From Candidatus Cloacimonadota bacterium (GTDB lineage: Bacteria; Cloacimonadota; Cloacimonadia; Cloacimonadales; Cloacimonadaceae): DNA of 6,429 nucleotides. The translations under genes were made by a program, and so were the position numbers. The DNA is taken from assembly GCA_023228285.1 (NCBI GenBank), contig JALOBM010000101.1:1-6429 (forward strand), read 5' to 3'. The notes below the pieces were generated by a model that was not told where the DNA came from, ran no database searches, and saw nothing but the letters and a program-made list of their open reading frames with translations. Below are positions 1-6,324 of the stretch, piece after piece; the stretch's first letter is position 1, and each line of letters begins with the position of its first letter.

Positions 1-3
1 CAT
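1..3 (-). CDS. Start codon of a downstream gene, cut by the window edge
   Basis: The first three bases read as ATG on the minus strand. A good Shine-Dalgarno sequence, GGAGGAGT (positions 19 to 12), lies 8 nt upstream. The rest of the gene is outside the window, so no product can be named. A nearby out-of-frame ATG at 26 to 24 stays open to the edge but lacks a ribosome-binding site, so I prefer the ATG at 3. The gene would be the next one after the M23 peptidase gene in the same direction, with 116 nt between them. Confidence 0.45.
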
Positions 4-11
4 GACTTGTC

Positions 12-19
12 ACTCCTCC
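12..19 (-). promoter_or_regulatory. Ribosome-binding site of the gene leaving the left edge
   Basis: GGAGGAGT on the minus strand sits 8 nt before the ATG at 3 to 1. It is the main evidence that a gene begins at the window edge. Confidence 0.5.
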
Positions 20-38
20 AAGGATCATCACATAGGTA

Positions 39-68
39 AATATTGATGTAATTTTAACAGTTTGACAA
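39..68 (-). promoter_or_regulatory. Weak promoter candidate for the left-edge gene
   Basis: On the minus strand TTGTCA (68 to 63) is followed after 18 nt by AATATT (44 to 39), which matches the -10 consensus at four of six positions. The stretch is AT-rich, so such a match can arise by chance. An inverted repeat CAAGAA/TTCTTG (66-71 and 85-90, 13-nt loop) overlaps the -35 element and could be an operator or a chance hairpin. It has no T-tract, so it is not a convincing terminator for the M23 gene. Confidence 0.22.
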
Positions 69-119
69 GAAAATGAACACAAAATTCTTGGTGTATGAGG
101 AGAGCTTAGAGAATAGGAG

Positions 120-830
120 CTATCTTCTGTAAGGTTTATTTGGCAGAGCCCCGTATTCGGGAAGGTATTTCATTGGATCAAGGGCTGTGCCTTTTGCATT
201 GCGGACTTCGAAATGGAGATGGTTCGTCGTTGCCCTGCCAGTTCTGCCGACAGTTGCTATAACATCTCCCTGTTTTACCCTTTGTCCTACCTTTACGTTC
301 ATTGTGGAGCAGTGTGAGTAAAGCGTCCAGAGCTGGTCCGAGTGATTTATTATTATGACTCTTCCATAGCCTCTGAAACCCTTTCCCCCATTTGAGACTA
401 CCTCAACAATTCCGTCAAGGACGGCATGGATCGGGGTGCTTTTTGGAGCAACGATGTCTATGCCAAGGTGTTTCCGCCTGCTTTTTGACCTTGTCCTGCT
501 AAAGAGGCTGGAAAGTTCCCCTGACTTCAGGGGCCACTTCATGTCGCTGATGAGAAGAGGTGCGCCGCCGCTGACCATCTCTTCCTCGTCCCATTCAATG
601 TCGCCGGGCGAGCCCAGTTTTCTGTATGCCGTTTCGAGAGGATCTTCCTGAAGGGCCTGATAATCTATCTCTTCTGCATACAAGTTATAGGGAGTAAGAA
701 GGATGGAAAGAAGTATGAAACATAAAACATAAACTCCTCCGACCCTAAGACCGAACAAGTTTTTAAATGCGCAGTATTTCTGTTGTCTGCTATTTGAAAG
801 ACGATCGTTCGCCTCAGTAATGCGATCCAT
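120..830 (-). CDS. Membrane-anchored M23 family metallopeptidase (LytM/NlpD-type murein hydrolase)
   Basis: A 236-residue protein with a hydrophobic segment at about residues 30-48 (ending near LYA-EE), a polar linker, and a C-terminal M23 (LytM) domain from about residue 98. The family's zinc ligands are all present: H121 and D125 in HLGID, and H206 in the HLH motif (H204/H206). H173 in YSH is also conserved. This argues for an active glycyl/peptidoglycan endopeptidase acting outside the cytoplasmic membrane rather than a degenerate activator. Whether the hydrophobic segment is cleaved (signal peptide) or stays as an anchor is unclear; the 28-residue polar N-terminus favours an anchor. No lipobox is seen. 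An in-frame ATG at 848 would add six residues, but a strong GGGGAGGT lies 5 nt before the ATG at 830, so that start is chosen. It follows the hydrolase gene by 50 nt with no terminator between, so co-transcription is likely. The cell-wall substrate is inferred from the family. Confidence 0.9.
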   Translation of the reverse strand: MDRITEANDRLSNSRQQKYCAFKNLFGLRVGGVYVLCFILLSILLTPYNLYAEEIDYQALQEDPLETAYRKLGSPGDIEWDEEEMVSGGAPLLISDMKWPLKSGELSSLFSRTRSKSRRKHLGIDIVAPKSTPIHAVLDGIVEVVSNGGKGFRGYGRVIIINHSDQLWTLYSHCSTMNVKVGQRVKQGDVIATVGRTGRATTNHLHFEVRNAKGTALDPMKYLPEYGALPNKPYRR

Positions 831-835
831 CAAAG

Positions 836-843
836 ACCTCCCC
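836..843 (-). promoter_or_regulatory. Ribosome-binding site that sets the M23 gene start
   Basis: GGGGAGGT on the minus strand lies 5 nt before the ATG at 830 to 828. The alternative ATG at 848 would place this site inside the coding sequence and has no comparable purine run upstream. Confidence 0.75.
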
Positions 844-880
844 GTCATTACAGGAACGGTCAGATCATTTTATCACAGAG

Positions 881-1690
881 CTAAGCCCAGGTCTTGGCTA
901 TCCGGTCGACCATCTCTTTCATTATCTTCGGGTCGGCCTTGCCGTATCTGCTGCGGAAAGAATGGTCCGCCCCTTCAATAATGAAAAAATATTTCTCTCT
1001 ATCCGGCAGGCTTACTTCCGTTAGCACCCCCATGCAGCTTTCCTCGGAAAAAATCTCATCGCAGCTGCCTCTGAAGGATATCAGCCCTTTTACCTTAACA
1101 TGGGAGAGCATGTCCTCCTTTATTTCTGAGCGTAAAGTTGAAAGAACAGGAAGGGACATCATTCTTTCCTCAACCTCTTTGAAGGCTACTATTCCAGTTC
1201 CGCTGAGTATCACCCTCTCGGGGACCTGAGAACCGTCCTTGATCAGGCAGTTGATATTATCTGCCGCAGCAGAAAGGGCAATGATGCCGCCAAGTGAAAA
1301 ACCCCATATCCAGAGCGGATTTCCCGACGTTGCTGCCCTGATGTCACATATTGCGTTAAAAACGTCCTGCTGCTCCTGTGCAAAAGTCTTTCCTGAAAAA
1401 GCTTTTTTGATCCACTGGGAGACGTCATTTGAAAAGTCCTGTCGGTTTCTGATCTTTCGGCTCGTTTCCACCAGCCATGGAGTGTATCCCTTCTCTGAAA
1501 GAAGCTCGGAAAGGAGCCGGAATTTATTGTGTTCTCCCATATTGGCACTGCTGTGCACTCCGTGGAGCAGAACTATCTGGATCCCGTTCGGTATTTTCGG
1601 AAGGCAGGAAGCGATCCTGACCTCCTTGTCACCAAAGGTCCCGGAAGTCACATATTCTTGTATATTTGAATATTCCTGTCTCTTTTTCAT
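881..1690 (-). CDS. Alpha/beta-hydrolase fold protein, substrate unknown
   Basis: A 269-residue cytoplasmic protein without signal peptide or membrane segment. It shows the serine alpha/beta-hydrolase pattern in order: a beta-strand then LLHG (H43-G44), the usual oxyanion-hole region; a nucleophile elbow G-F-S-L-G-G with S132; a likely acid D211 in SCDEIF after a beta-strand; and H243 in GADHSF. The triad S132-D211-H243 is therefore complete. The layout resembles the serine aminopeptidase S33/monoacylglycerol-lipase-like branch, but the substrate (ester, thioester or peptide) cannot be read from the sequence. The ATG at 1690 has AGGAAG 6 nt upstream. The start lies only 25 bp after the ptb terminator, and the M23 gene follows after 50 nt. 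No good promoter is visible between the terminator and the start codon, so expression may depend on read-through. A thioesterase role linked to Ptb is possible, but nothing in the sequence shows it. Confidence 0.85.
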   Translation of the reverse strand: MKKRQEYSNIQEYVTSGTFGDKEVRIASCLPKIPNGIQIVLLHGVHSSANMGEHNKFRLLSELLSEKGYTPWLVETSRKIRNRQDFSNDVSQWIKKAFSGKTFAQEQQDVFNAICDIRAATSGNPLWIWGFSLGGIIALSAAADNINCLIKDGSQVPERVILSGTGIVAFKEVEERMMSLPVLSTLRSEIKEDMLSHVKVKGLISFRGSCDEIFSEESCMGVLTEVSLPDREKYFFIIEGADHSFRSRYGKADPKIMKEMVDRIAKTWA

Positions 1691-1714
1691 TCTATTCTTC
1701 CTGACCCTAAACTA

Positions 1715-1740
1715 AAAGAGGGCGGGATACCGCCCTCTTT
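1715..1740 (-). terminator. Rho-independent terminator of ptb
   Basis: A perfect 11-bp stem (1715-1725 with 1730-1740) with a 4-nt loop is GC-rich in its core. On the minus strand it runs into TTTTAGTTTAG, a short U-rich tail. It begins 33 nt after the ptb stop codon and ends 24 nt before the hydrolase start codon. Confidence 0.85.
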
Positions 1741-1773
1741 GCGCTTTCTGTTATCTGAGAAAGTTTGGATCTT

Positions 1774-2694
1774 TTACTTTCCCTGGTGGGCTGCAAGGGC
1801 GACAGCTGATGCGATCGAGAGGAGCTTCGTTTCGGCTGAGTCTGCGCGGCTGGTAAGAACTACCGGTGCGGCCGCTCCGAGGACGATGCCTGCTGTCTTA
1901 TTCTCTGAGAAATAGACGATCGCTTTTGCAAGCATATTTCCTGAATCTATATTGGGAACGTGCAGGATATCTGCATATCCGGCGACGTCGCTCTTGATGC
2001 CCTTGTGGTGTGCTGATTCAGGGGATATCGCATTGTCCAGGGCGAGGGGTCCATCGATTATGCATCCCTTGATCTGCCCGCGGCGGCTCATCTGTGTAAG
2101 CAGCGCCGCATCCATCGTCGGCGGCATATCGGGGTTCACGACTTCAACGGCGGCAAGTGCGGCTACCTTGGGGCAGCTTACTCCGAATGCGTGCGCAAGC
2201 TCTACTACGTTCTTGATTATGTCGATCTTAATCTTGAGGTCGGGGTACATGTTGAATGCGGGGTCGGAAATGAAGAAGATCCTGTCGTATCCCTTGACCT
2301 CATGGATGTACACGTGTGAAAGGGTCTTGCCTGTGCGGAGCCCTTTTTCCTTATTTAGTATCCCTCTTAGGAAGTTGGCTGTCGCGACCATTCCCTTCAT
2401 GACTATCTGTGCCTGGCCGCTCGATACCAGTTCAACAGCCTTAAGCGCTGCAGCTGCTTCCCCGCCCTTTTCATCGACTACTTCGTAGTTGGCGAGATCG
2501 ATTCCAAGTTTGTCTGTGACTTCTTTGATCTTGTCAGCATTGCCAACGAGAAATGCTTCAGCAACACCGGCTTTGCGTGCGTTCTCTACCGCTTCCATTA
2601 CCTCTGCATCTTCGGCACATGCAACGCTTATCTTCTTGGGGCCTACTTCCTTTGCATACTCAAGCAGTGCACCTAGTGTACGAATCTGTTCCAT
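1774..2694 (-). CDS. ptb: Phosphate butyryltransferase / phosphate acetyltransferase family protein
   Basis: A 306-residue cytoplasmic enzyme of the PTA/PTB family, which transfers an acyl group between CoA and phosphate (for example butyryl-CoA + Pi giving butyryl-phosphate + CoA). Family blocks are present in order: MKGM near residue 100, the RGILNKEKGLRTGK block (110-123), FISDPAFNMYPD (141-152), VEVVNPDMPPTMDA (183-196), DGPLALDNAIS (214-224) with AHHKG after it, PNIDSGNM (247-254) and PVVLTSRADS (277-286). Blocks and length match clostridial Ptb better than long Pta forms with extra N-terminal domains. Acyl specificity (butyryl, branched-chain or acetyl) cannot be decided here. The upstream in-frame GTG at 2727 would add 11 residues. 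I prefer the ATG at 2694 because the protein then begins like clostridial Ptb and AGGGAGGT lies upstream, though at a longish 10-nt spacing. The gene has its own promoter and terminator and no acyl kinase (buk/ack) beside it in the window. Confidence 0.92.
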   Translation of the reverse strand: MEQIRTLGALLEYAKEVGPKKISVACAEDAEVMEAVENARKAGVAEAFLVGNADKIKEVTDKLGIDLANYEVVDEKGGEAAAALKAVELVSSGQAQIVMKGMVATANFLRGILNKEKGLRTGKTLSHVYIHEVKGYDRIFFISDPAFNMYPDLKIKIDIIKNVVELAHAFGVSCPKVAALAAVEVVNPDMPPTMDAALLTQMSRRGQIKGCIIDGPLALDNAISPESAHHKGIKSDVAGYADILHVPNIDSGNMLAKAIVYFSENKTAGIVLGAAAPVVLTSRADSAETKLLSIASAVALAAHQGK

Positions 2695-2704
2695 GTCAGA
2701 AATG

Positions 2705-2712
2705 ACCTCCCT
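2705..2712 (-). promoter_or_regulatory. Ribosome-binding site that sets the ptb start
   Basis: AGGGAGGT on the minus strand ends 10 nt before the ATG at 2694. The alternative GTG at 2727 has only a weak GGCGG upstream, and using it would put this strong site inside the gene. Confidence 0.6.
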
Positions 2713-2726
2713 GGGATGTATTGTCA

Positions 2727-2741
2727 CAGGCTTACCGCCTG
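2727..2741 (-). other. Small hairpin in the ptb 5' untranslated region
   Basis: CAGGC and GCCTG (2741-2737 and 2731-2727 on the minus strand) can form a 5-bp stem with a 5-nt loop. It lies between the predicted transcription start and the ribosome-binding site and covers the alternative GTG. It is short and could be chance. Confidence 0.25.
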
Positions 2742-2764
2742 CATTTTACAAAAGCACGTGAATT

Positions 2765-2794
2765 ATTATACATGCATATCCGAGCGGCGTACAA
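2765..2794 (-). promoter_or_regulatory. Sigma70-type promoter of ptb
   Basis: On the minus strand a perfect -10 TATAAT (2770-2765) is preceded by TTGTAC (2794-2789) with an 18-nt spacer. The predicted start near 2758 gives a leader of about 64 nt to the ATG at 2694. The -35 is a poor match (three of six), which may mean moderate strength or activator help. The site lies downstream of the hcp terminator, so ptb is predicted to be transcribed independently of fprA-hcp. Confidence 0.55.
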
Positions 2795-2877
2795 CTGCAG
2801 GCTAATTGCAGAATTTTGCGAATATAAATGGTTTTTAAAATAATTTCCAATATCTGAACATCTCTTAAAAATAAAGA

Positions 2878-2906
2878 ACGTGTGGTACGAACAACGTACC
2901 ACACGT
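2878..2906 (-). terminator. Rho-independent terminator of the fprA-hcp operon
   Basis: A perfect 12-bp stem (2878-2889 with 2895-2906) with a 5-nt loop AACAA/TTGTT. On the minus strand it is followed by TTCTTTATTTTTAAG, a U-rich tail. It begins 27 nt after the hcp stop codon and separates hcp from the ptb promoter. The plus-strand side is also AT-rich, but no gene converges from that side. Confidence 0.85.
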
Positions 2907-2933
2907 CATTATTATATATATTTTCTTTATTGC

Positions 2934-4562
2934 TTATGCCATGAACATGGCGATGTCATCATCTACAATACCTACTCCCGCAATTCCGAACTTTTCAACC
3001 AGCACTTTCGCCACATTGGGTGAGAGGAAGCCGGGGAGAGTCGGACCAAGGTGGATATTCTTGACACCGAGATAGAGAAGGGCCAGTAGTACGATGACAG
3101 CCTTTTGCTCATACCATGCTATGTTGTAGGCAATTGGCAGCTTGTTTACATCGTCAAGGCCGAAAACTTCCTTGAGCTTAAGGGCTATCACCGCGAGCGA
3201 GTAGGAGTCATTGCACTGTCCTGCGTCAAGGACTCTGGGTATGCCTCCGATGTCTCCTAGATCCAGCTTGTTGTAGCGATACTTCGCACATCCCGCTGTA
3301 AGTATGATCGTATCCTTGGGAAGTTTCTTCGCAAATTCCGTGTAGTATTCCCTGGACTTCATGCGTCCGTCGCAGCCTGCCATTACAAAGAATTTTTTGA
3401 CAGCTCCCGACTTGACCGCATCGACAACCTTATCGGCAAGAGCAAGGACCTGATTATGGGCAAATCCTCCAACGATCATCCCGGTCTCTATCTCTTCAGG
3501 GGCGGGAAGTTTTTTTGCCATTTCGATCACTGCAGAAAAATCTTTCTTCCCCGCCGAATCAGGTACTATGTGGGCACATCCGGGGAATCCGGCTGAACCT
3601 GTCGTGAATATGCGTTTTCTTACTTCTTCACTCTTGGGCGGGACTATACAGTTCGTAGTAAAGAGGATAGGGCCTTTGAAAGTCTCAAACTCTCCGACCT
3701 GCTTCCACCATGAACCGCCATAGTTGCCTGCAAAGTTGTCATACTTTTTGAATGCGGGGTAATAGTGGGCAGGGAGCATCTCGCCGTGGGTGTAGACATC
3801 CACTCCCGTTCCCTTAGTCTGGTCAAGGAGCTGCTCAAGATCGGTAAGGTCATGTCCTGAAATAAGGATGGCCGGGTTTTTCCTCACACCAATGTTGACC
3901 TTCGTGATCTCAGGGTTACCGTACTTTGAAGTATTGGCCCCGTCAAGAAGAGCCATCGCCTTTACTCCGTACTCACCTGTTCTGAGTGTGAGGGCGACGA
4001 GGTCATCCGCTCCAAGGCTGTTGTCCAGCAAAGACGCCATAGCCTCATACATGAACTTGTAAAGGTCAACATCTTCCTTGCCAAGGTTGAGCGCATGTTC
4101 TGCATAGGCAGCCATGCCCTTCAGGCCATAAGTTATCATTTCCCTCAGGGAGCGGACATCTTCGTTCTCTGTTGCAAGAACTCCGACTGACGCTGCCTTC
4201 TCAAGCATCAAATCCCTGCCTTCGGCCTTAAAGAGGGCGGCATCATGAAGTCCCGCCGCGTGAGCTTTGGCTTTTAGGCCTTCCCTGACTGAGATCATCT
4301 TTGTGATCTGCTTCTGGATAGCGTCGGCATCAAAGTTTGCATTTGTGATCGTCATGAAGAGGCTTCTCAGTACTTCATGGTTCACCTCGGGGATCCCGGA
4401 GGCTTCAATTTTACCCTTTACTACAACATCCGAGATGCCTTTAACTGTGTAAATAAGAAGATCCTGGAGCTTTGCCACTTGCTCTTCTTTTCCGCATACG
4501 CCTTTTACTGTACAGCCCTTGTTCATTGCAGTTTCCTGACACTGAAAACAGAACATGCTCAT
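2934..4562 (-). CDS. hcp: Hybrid-cluster protein (hydroxylamine / nitric oxide reductase), class I
   Basis: A 542-residue cytoplasmic iron-sulfur protein. The N-terminus carries C5-x2-C8-x8-C17-x5-C23, the cubane-cluster motif of class I Hcp found mainly in anaerobes. All residues expected to hold the hybrid Fe-S-O cluster by comparison with Desulfovibrio Hcp are present: H237 (SGHDL), E261 (HGEML), C305 (TTNC), C397 (AGCDGR, the persulfide cysteine), C425 (AGCAKY), C450 (GQCNDS) and E485 (WYEQK). Length is normal and there is no damage. The family reduces hydroxylamine in vitro and NO to N2O in E. coli; which activity matters here is inferred. The ATG at 4562 has GGAGG 8 nt upstream; the second ATG two codons on is too far from it. 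It sits 41 nt after fprA with no terminator between, so it is the second gene of that operon. No hcr reductase gene is in the window, so the electron donor is unknown. Confidence 0.97.
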   Translation of the reverse strand: MSMFCFQCQETAMNKGCTVKGVCGKEEQVAKLQDLLIYTVKGISDVVVKGKIEASGIPEVNHEVLRSLFMTITNANFDADAIQKQITKMISVREGLKAKAHAAGLHDAALFKAEGRDLMLEKAASVGVLATENEDVRSLREMITYGLKGMAAYAEHALNLGKEDVDLYKFMYEAMASLLDNSLGADDLVALTLRTGEYGVKAMALLDGANTSKYGNPEITKVNIGVRKNPAILISGHDLTDLEQLLDQTKGTGVDVYTHGEMLPAHYYPAFKKYDNFAGNYGGSWWKQVGEFETFKGPILFTTNCIVPPKSEEVRKRIFTTGSAGFPGCAHIVPDSAGKKDFSAVIEMAKKLPAPEEIETGMIVGGFAHNQVLALADKVVDAVKSGAVKKFFVMAGCDGRMKSREYYTEFAKKLPKDTIILTAGCAKYRYNKLDLGDIGGIPRVLDAGQCNDSYSLAVIALKLKEVFGLDDVNKLPIAYNIAWYEQKAVIVLLALLYLGVKNIHLGPTLPGFLSPNVAKVLVEKFGIAGVGIVDDDIAMFMA

Positions 4563-4603
4563 ATGACACTCCTCCTTTATATTGCTGATTTTTGTTGTAT
4601 TTT

Positions 4604-5794
4604 CTATGCTTTTGCTATTTTCATCCCGTAATTGACTGCATCTTCCTTAGCTTTTTCGGTCGGATTCCAGGCGTTCCGAAGCCCCTCTTCGTCTATAAGT
4701 TCAAACCCTGCGCTCTTCATGGAGTCTGATATTACCTTAGGTCCTTCTCCGCTCCAGCCGTAACACCCAAAGGCCGCAGCCTTTTTATTTTTGAATTTAA
4801 GTCCCTTCATCAGATGCATGAACCCCGCCACTGAATGAAGTACGCTGTTTCCGACAGTGGGTGAGCCAACCACTACTGTTTTGGACTTGAAGACTTCTGT
4901 GATGACGTCATTATCATCGTTCTTTGCAAGGTTGAACAGCTTGACGGTAACGTCTTTGTCTGCCAGGCCGATCCCCTCTGCGATCCTCTCCGCAAGCTCT
5001 CTGGTCCCGTTCCACATAGTGTCATAGATGACCGAGATCTGGTTCTCCTTATAGTCTTCGGCCCATTTTAAATATTTTTCAACTATCTGCACTGGATTAT
5101 CCCGCCAGATAACTCCATGGCTAGTCGCAATAATATCGATCTGAAGGTTCAGAGAAAGGACCTCTGCGAGTTTCTTTCTGAGTATCGCGCTGAACGGGGT
5201 AATTATGTTGGCATAGTATTTGATGCATTCGTTGAAAAGTTCGCACTGATCGACCAAATCATTGAAGAGCTTCTCTGTCGCATAGTGCTGGCCAAATGCA
5301 TCGTTGCTGAAAAGTATATTGTCCTGCGTAAGGTATGCCGCCATGCTGTCAGGCCAATGCAGCATTGACATCTCTACAAAGATGAGTTCCTTGCCGTTTC
5401 CAACATCCAGTTTATCTCCGGTCTTTACCACGTGAAAGTCCCAGTCCTGATGATACTGTCCCTTAAGTGACTTGACGGCATTTGCCGTGCAGTAGATCGG
5501 TTTGTCCGGGATCAGCTTCATAAGTGCGGGAAGCGATCCGCTGTGGTCGACCTCACCGTGGTTGATAATGATATAGTCGATCTTGTTGAGGTCGATCTCC
5601 TTTTTCAGGTTTTCTACAAACTCATCTGCAAAGGGCATCCAAACGGTATCAATCAGGACCGTCTTCTCCTCCTCTATAAGATATGAGTTGTAAGTCGATC
5701 CCTTGTGCGTCGAGTAATCGTCCCCATGGAACTTAAGTAATTCCCAATCGACCTTCCCTACCCATGAAACGTTGTTTTTTATCAATTTCTTCAA
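4604..5794 (-). CDS. fprA: Flavodiiron protein, class A (FprA; O2/NO reductase)
   Basis: A 396-residue cytoplasmic protein in two parts: an N-terminal metallo-beta-lactamase-like diiron domain (about 1-250) and a flavodoxin domain (about 253-396). Diiron ligands match Desulfovibrio ROO in identity and position: H79, E81 and D83 with H84 in HGEVDH, H146 (LHWPD), D165 (SNDAFGQH) and H226 (TSHG). The FMN-phosphate loop is T259-M-W-N-G-T264, followed by SPTVGNS (311-317) and the flavin loop GCYGWSGEG (343-351). There is no C-terminal rubredoxin domain, so this is the minimal class A form and needs an external donor, usually rubredoxin. The family reduces O2 to water and NO to N2O; preference cannot be told here. 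The start is TTG at 5794: an in-frame TGA lies two codons upstream and the N-terminus aligns with known FprA. The Shine-Dalgarno (AAAGGTG) is weak and 9 nt away. It is the first gene of the fprA-hcp operon. Confidence 0.97.
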   Translation of the reverse strand: MKKLIKNNVSWVGKVDWELLKFHGDDYSTHKGSTYNSYLIEEEKTVLIDTVWMPFADEFVENLKKEIDLNKIDYIIINHGEVDHSGSLPALMKLIPDKPIYCTANAVKSLKGQYHQDWDFHVVKTGDKLDVGNGKELIFVEMSMLHWPDSMAAYLTQDNILFSNDAFGQHYATEKLFNDLVDQCELFNECIKYYANIITPFSAILRKKLAEVLSLNLQIDIIATSHGVIWRDNPVQIVEKYLKWAEDYKENQISVIYDTMWNGTRELAERIAEGIGLADKDVTVKLFNLAKNDDNDVITEVFKSKTVVVGSPTVGNSVLHSVAGFMHLMKGLKFKNKKAAAFGCYGWSGEGPKVISDSMKSAGFELIDEEGLRNAWNPTEKAKEDAVNYGMKIAKA

Positions 5795-5816
5795 CCGCTC
5801 TCACACCTTTCCGGAA

Positions 5817-5859
5817 GTTATAAAAATCCATCATACAGGGTATACCGACACCCTTCACA
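5817..5859 (-). promoter_or_regulatory. Candidate fprA proximal promoter with a CRP/FNR-like half-site
   Basis: On the minus strand TATAAC (5822-5817) is a five-of-six -10 match without a recognisable -35. TGTGA (5859-5855) followed after 6 nt by TCGGT resembles a one-sided CRP/FNR-family site (TGTGA-N6-TCACA). Its centre lies about 41.5 nt before the start predicted from TATAAC, the spacing used by class II activators. An overlapping palindrome GGTATACC (5839-5846) and the inverted repeat AGGGT/ACCCT (5837-5854) could instead form an operator. A second -10 candidate TATGAT is at 5835-5830. With TATAAC the leader would be only about 16 nt. All of this is inference. Confidence 0.3.
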
Positions 5860-6062
5860 TTAAAAAATATCAAATCATCAGAGGGGGCGCATCCGTACAA
5901 ACCGCATATGGATCAAATATTGTTTAGTCCACTTTATAGTTTTCTGATTTTTTGATCTGGATAGTTTTATCCGAAGGTCTTGTCTTTCTGACTTATCACC
6001 CTTTCTTTCTGCAGGACCGCTTTGACTAAAAGCCGGGATATATTTCTCCTTTGATTTTGTCG

Positions 6063-6091
6063 TAATTAAGGAGTTTTAAATACCTTAATTA
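6063..6091. repeat. Inverted repeat TAATTAAGG-N11-CCTTAATTA
   Basis: A perfect 9-bp inverted repeat (6063-6071 and 6083-6091) with an 11-nt centre. The arm centres are 20 bp apart, about two helical turns, as for a dimeric DNA-binding protein. It overlaps the -10 element and start region of the promoter candidate at 6088-6116. The inner part of the left arm, AAGGAG (6068-6073), could alternatively pair with CTCCTT (6046-6051). No T-tract suits a terminator in either direction. Confidence 0.5.
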
Positions 6092-6116
6092 TTCAGATAA
6101 GCATTTTACTTTACAA
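6088..6116 (-). promoter_or_regulatory. Distal promoter candidate pointing at fprA
   Basis: TTGTAA (6116-6111), a 17-nt spacer and AATAAT (6093-6088) on the minus strand match consensus at four and five of six positions. Transcription would begin near 6081, inside the inverted repeat at 6063-6091, giving a leader of about 290 nt to fprA. AT-richness makes chance matches likely. Confidence 0.3.
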
Positions 6117-6159
6117 TAATAGCATATAAATACTGCAATAAAACTATAAAAAGACTTCC

Positions 6160-6188
6160 TTAATATTTTTAACAATCTTTTTTATCAA
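6160..6188 (-). promoter_or_regulatory. Second distal promoter candidate pointing at fprA
   Basis: TTGATA (6188-6183), a 17-nt spacer and TATTAA (6165-6160) on the minus strand match consensus at five and four of six positions. It would give a leader of about 360 nt. It competes with the candidate at 6088-6116 and the proximal candidate near 5820; only one or none may be real. Confidence 0.28.
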
Positions 6189-6294
6189 GATGCCGCTTAT
6201 TTTAACTGCCAAAGATCCAAATATCTGAAATGCAACTCATCCACACCTGTGTAAAGGATTTCGGCCCACAAAAGAAGAACGTTACCAATAAATT

Positions 6295-6310
6295 GCCCTT
6301 CCTGAAGGGC
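6295..6310 (-). terminator. Second hairpin downstream of tRNA-Arg
   Basis: GCCCTT and AAGGGC (6-bp stem, 4-nt loop) are followed on the minus strand by AATTTATTGG, a weak U-rich tail. It could back up the stronger hairpin at 6325-6354 in ending the tRNA transcript. Confidence 0.35.
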
Positions 6311-6324
6311 TGGCAAATAACGAG

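Larger units (their letters stand above)
5795..6324. other. AT-rich spacer between tRNA-Arg and fprA, no gene seen
   Basis: About 530 bp with no supportable coding region on either strand; open frames are at most about 33 codons and lack ribosome-binding sites. It holds several minus-strand promoter-like pairs pointing at fprA, an inverted repeat at 6063-6091, a small hairpin GGATA/TATCC at 5959-5972, and a palindromic region at 5837-5859 close to fprA. I do not recognise a known riboswitch or small RNA in it. Confidence 0.6.

Noticed and set aside
66..90. Hairpin CAAGAA/TTCTTG as terminator of the M23 gene
   Set aside because: The stem is only 6 bp and AT-rich with a 13-nt loop, and no U-tract follows it on the minus strand.
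831..848. Longer start for the M23 gene at the ATG at 848
   Set aside because: The strong GGGGAGGT at 843-836 lies between this ATG and the one at 830, fitting the later start; the earlier ATG has no ribosome-binding site.
1239..1715. 158-codon plus-strand ORF opposite the hydrolase
   Set aside because: Antisense to a gene with an intact catalytic triad, no ribosome-binding site and no recognisable domain; a shadow frame.
1952..2488. 178-codon plus-strand ORF opposite ptb
   Set aside because: Lies wholly antisense to a clear Ptb coding sequence; serine/alanine-rich composition is typical of a complementary-strand shadow and no family is recognisable.
2695..2727. Longer ptb start at GTG 2727
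   Set aside because: It adds 11 residues not expected from the family, has only a weak ribosome-binding site, and would bury AGGGAGGT inside the gene.
5733..5834. 33-codon minus-strand ORF overlapping the fprA start in another frame
   Set aside because: There is no ribosome-binding site before its ATG, no recognisable protein, and with the proximal promoter its start would not be transcribed. A leader peptide cannot be excluded but is not supported.
5959..5972. GGATA/TATCC hairpin in the fprA spacer as a riboswitch element
   Set aside because: A 5-bp stem alone has no surrounding conserved core that I recognise, and stems of this size are common by chance.
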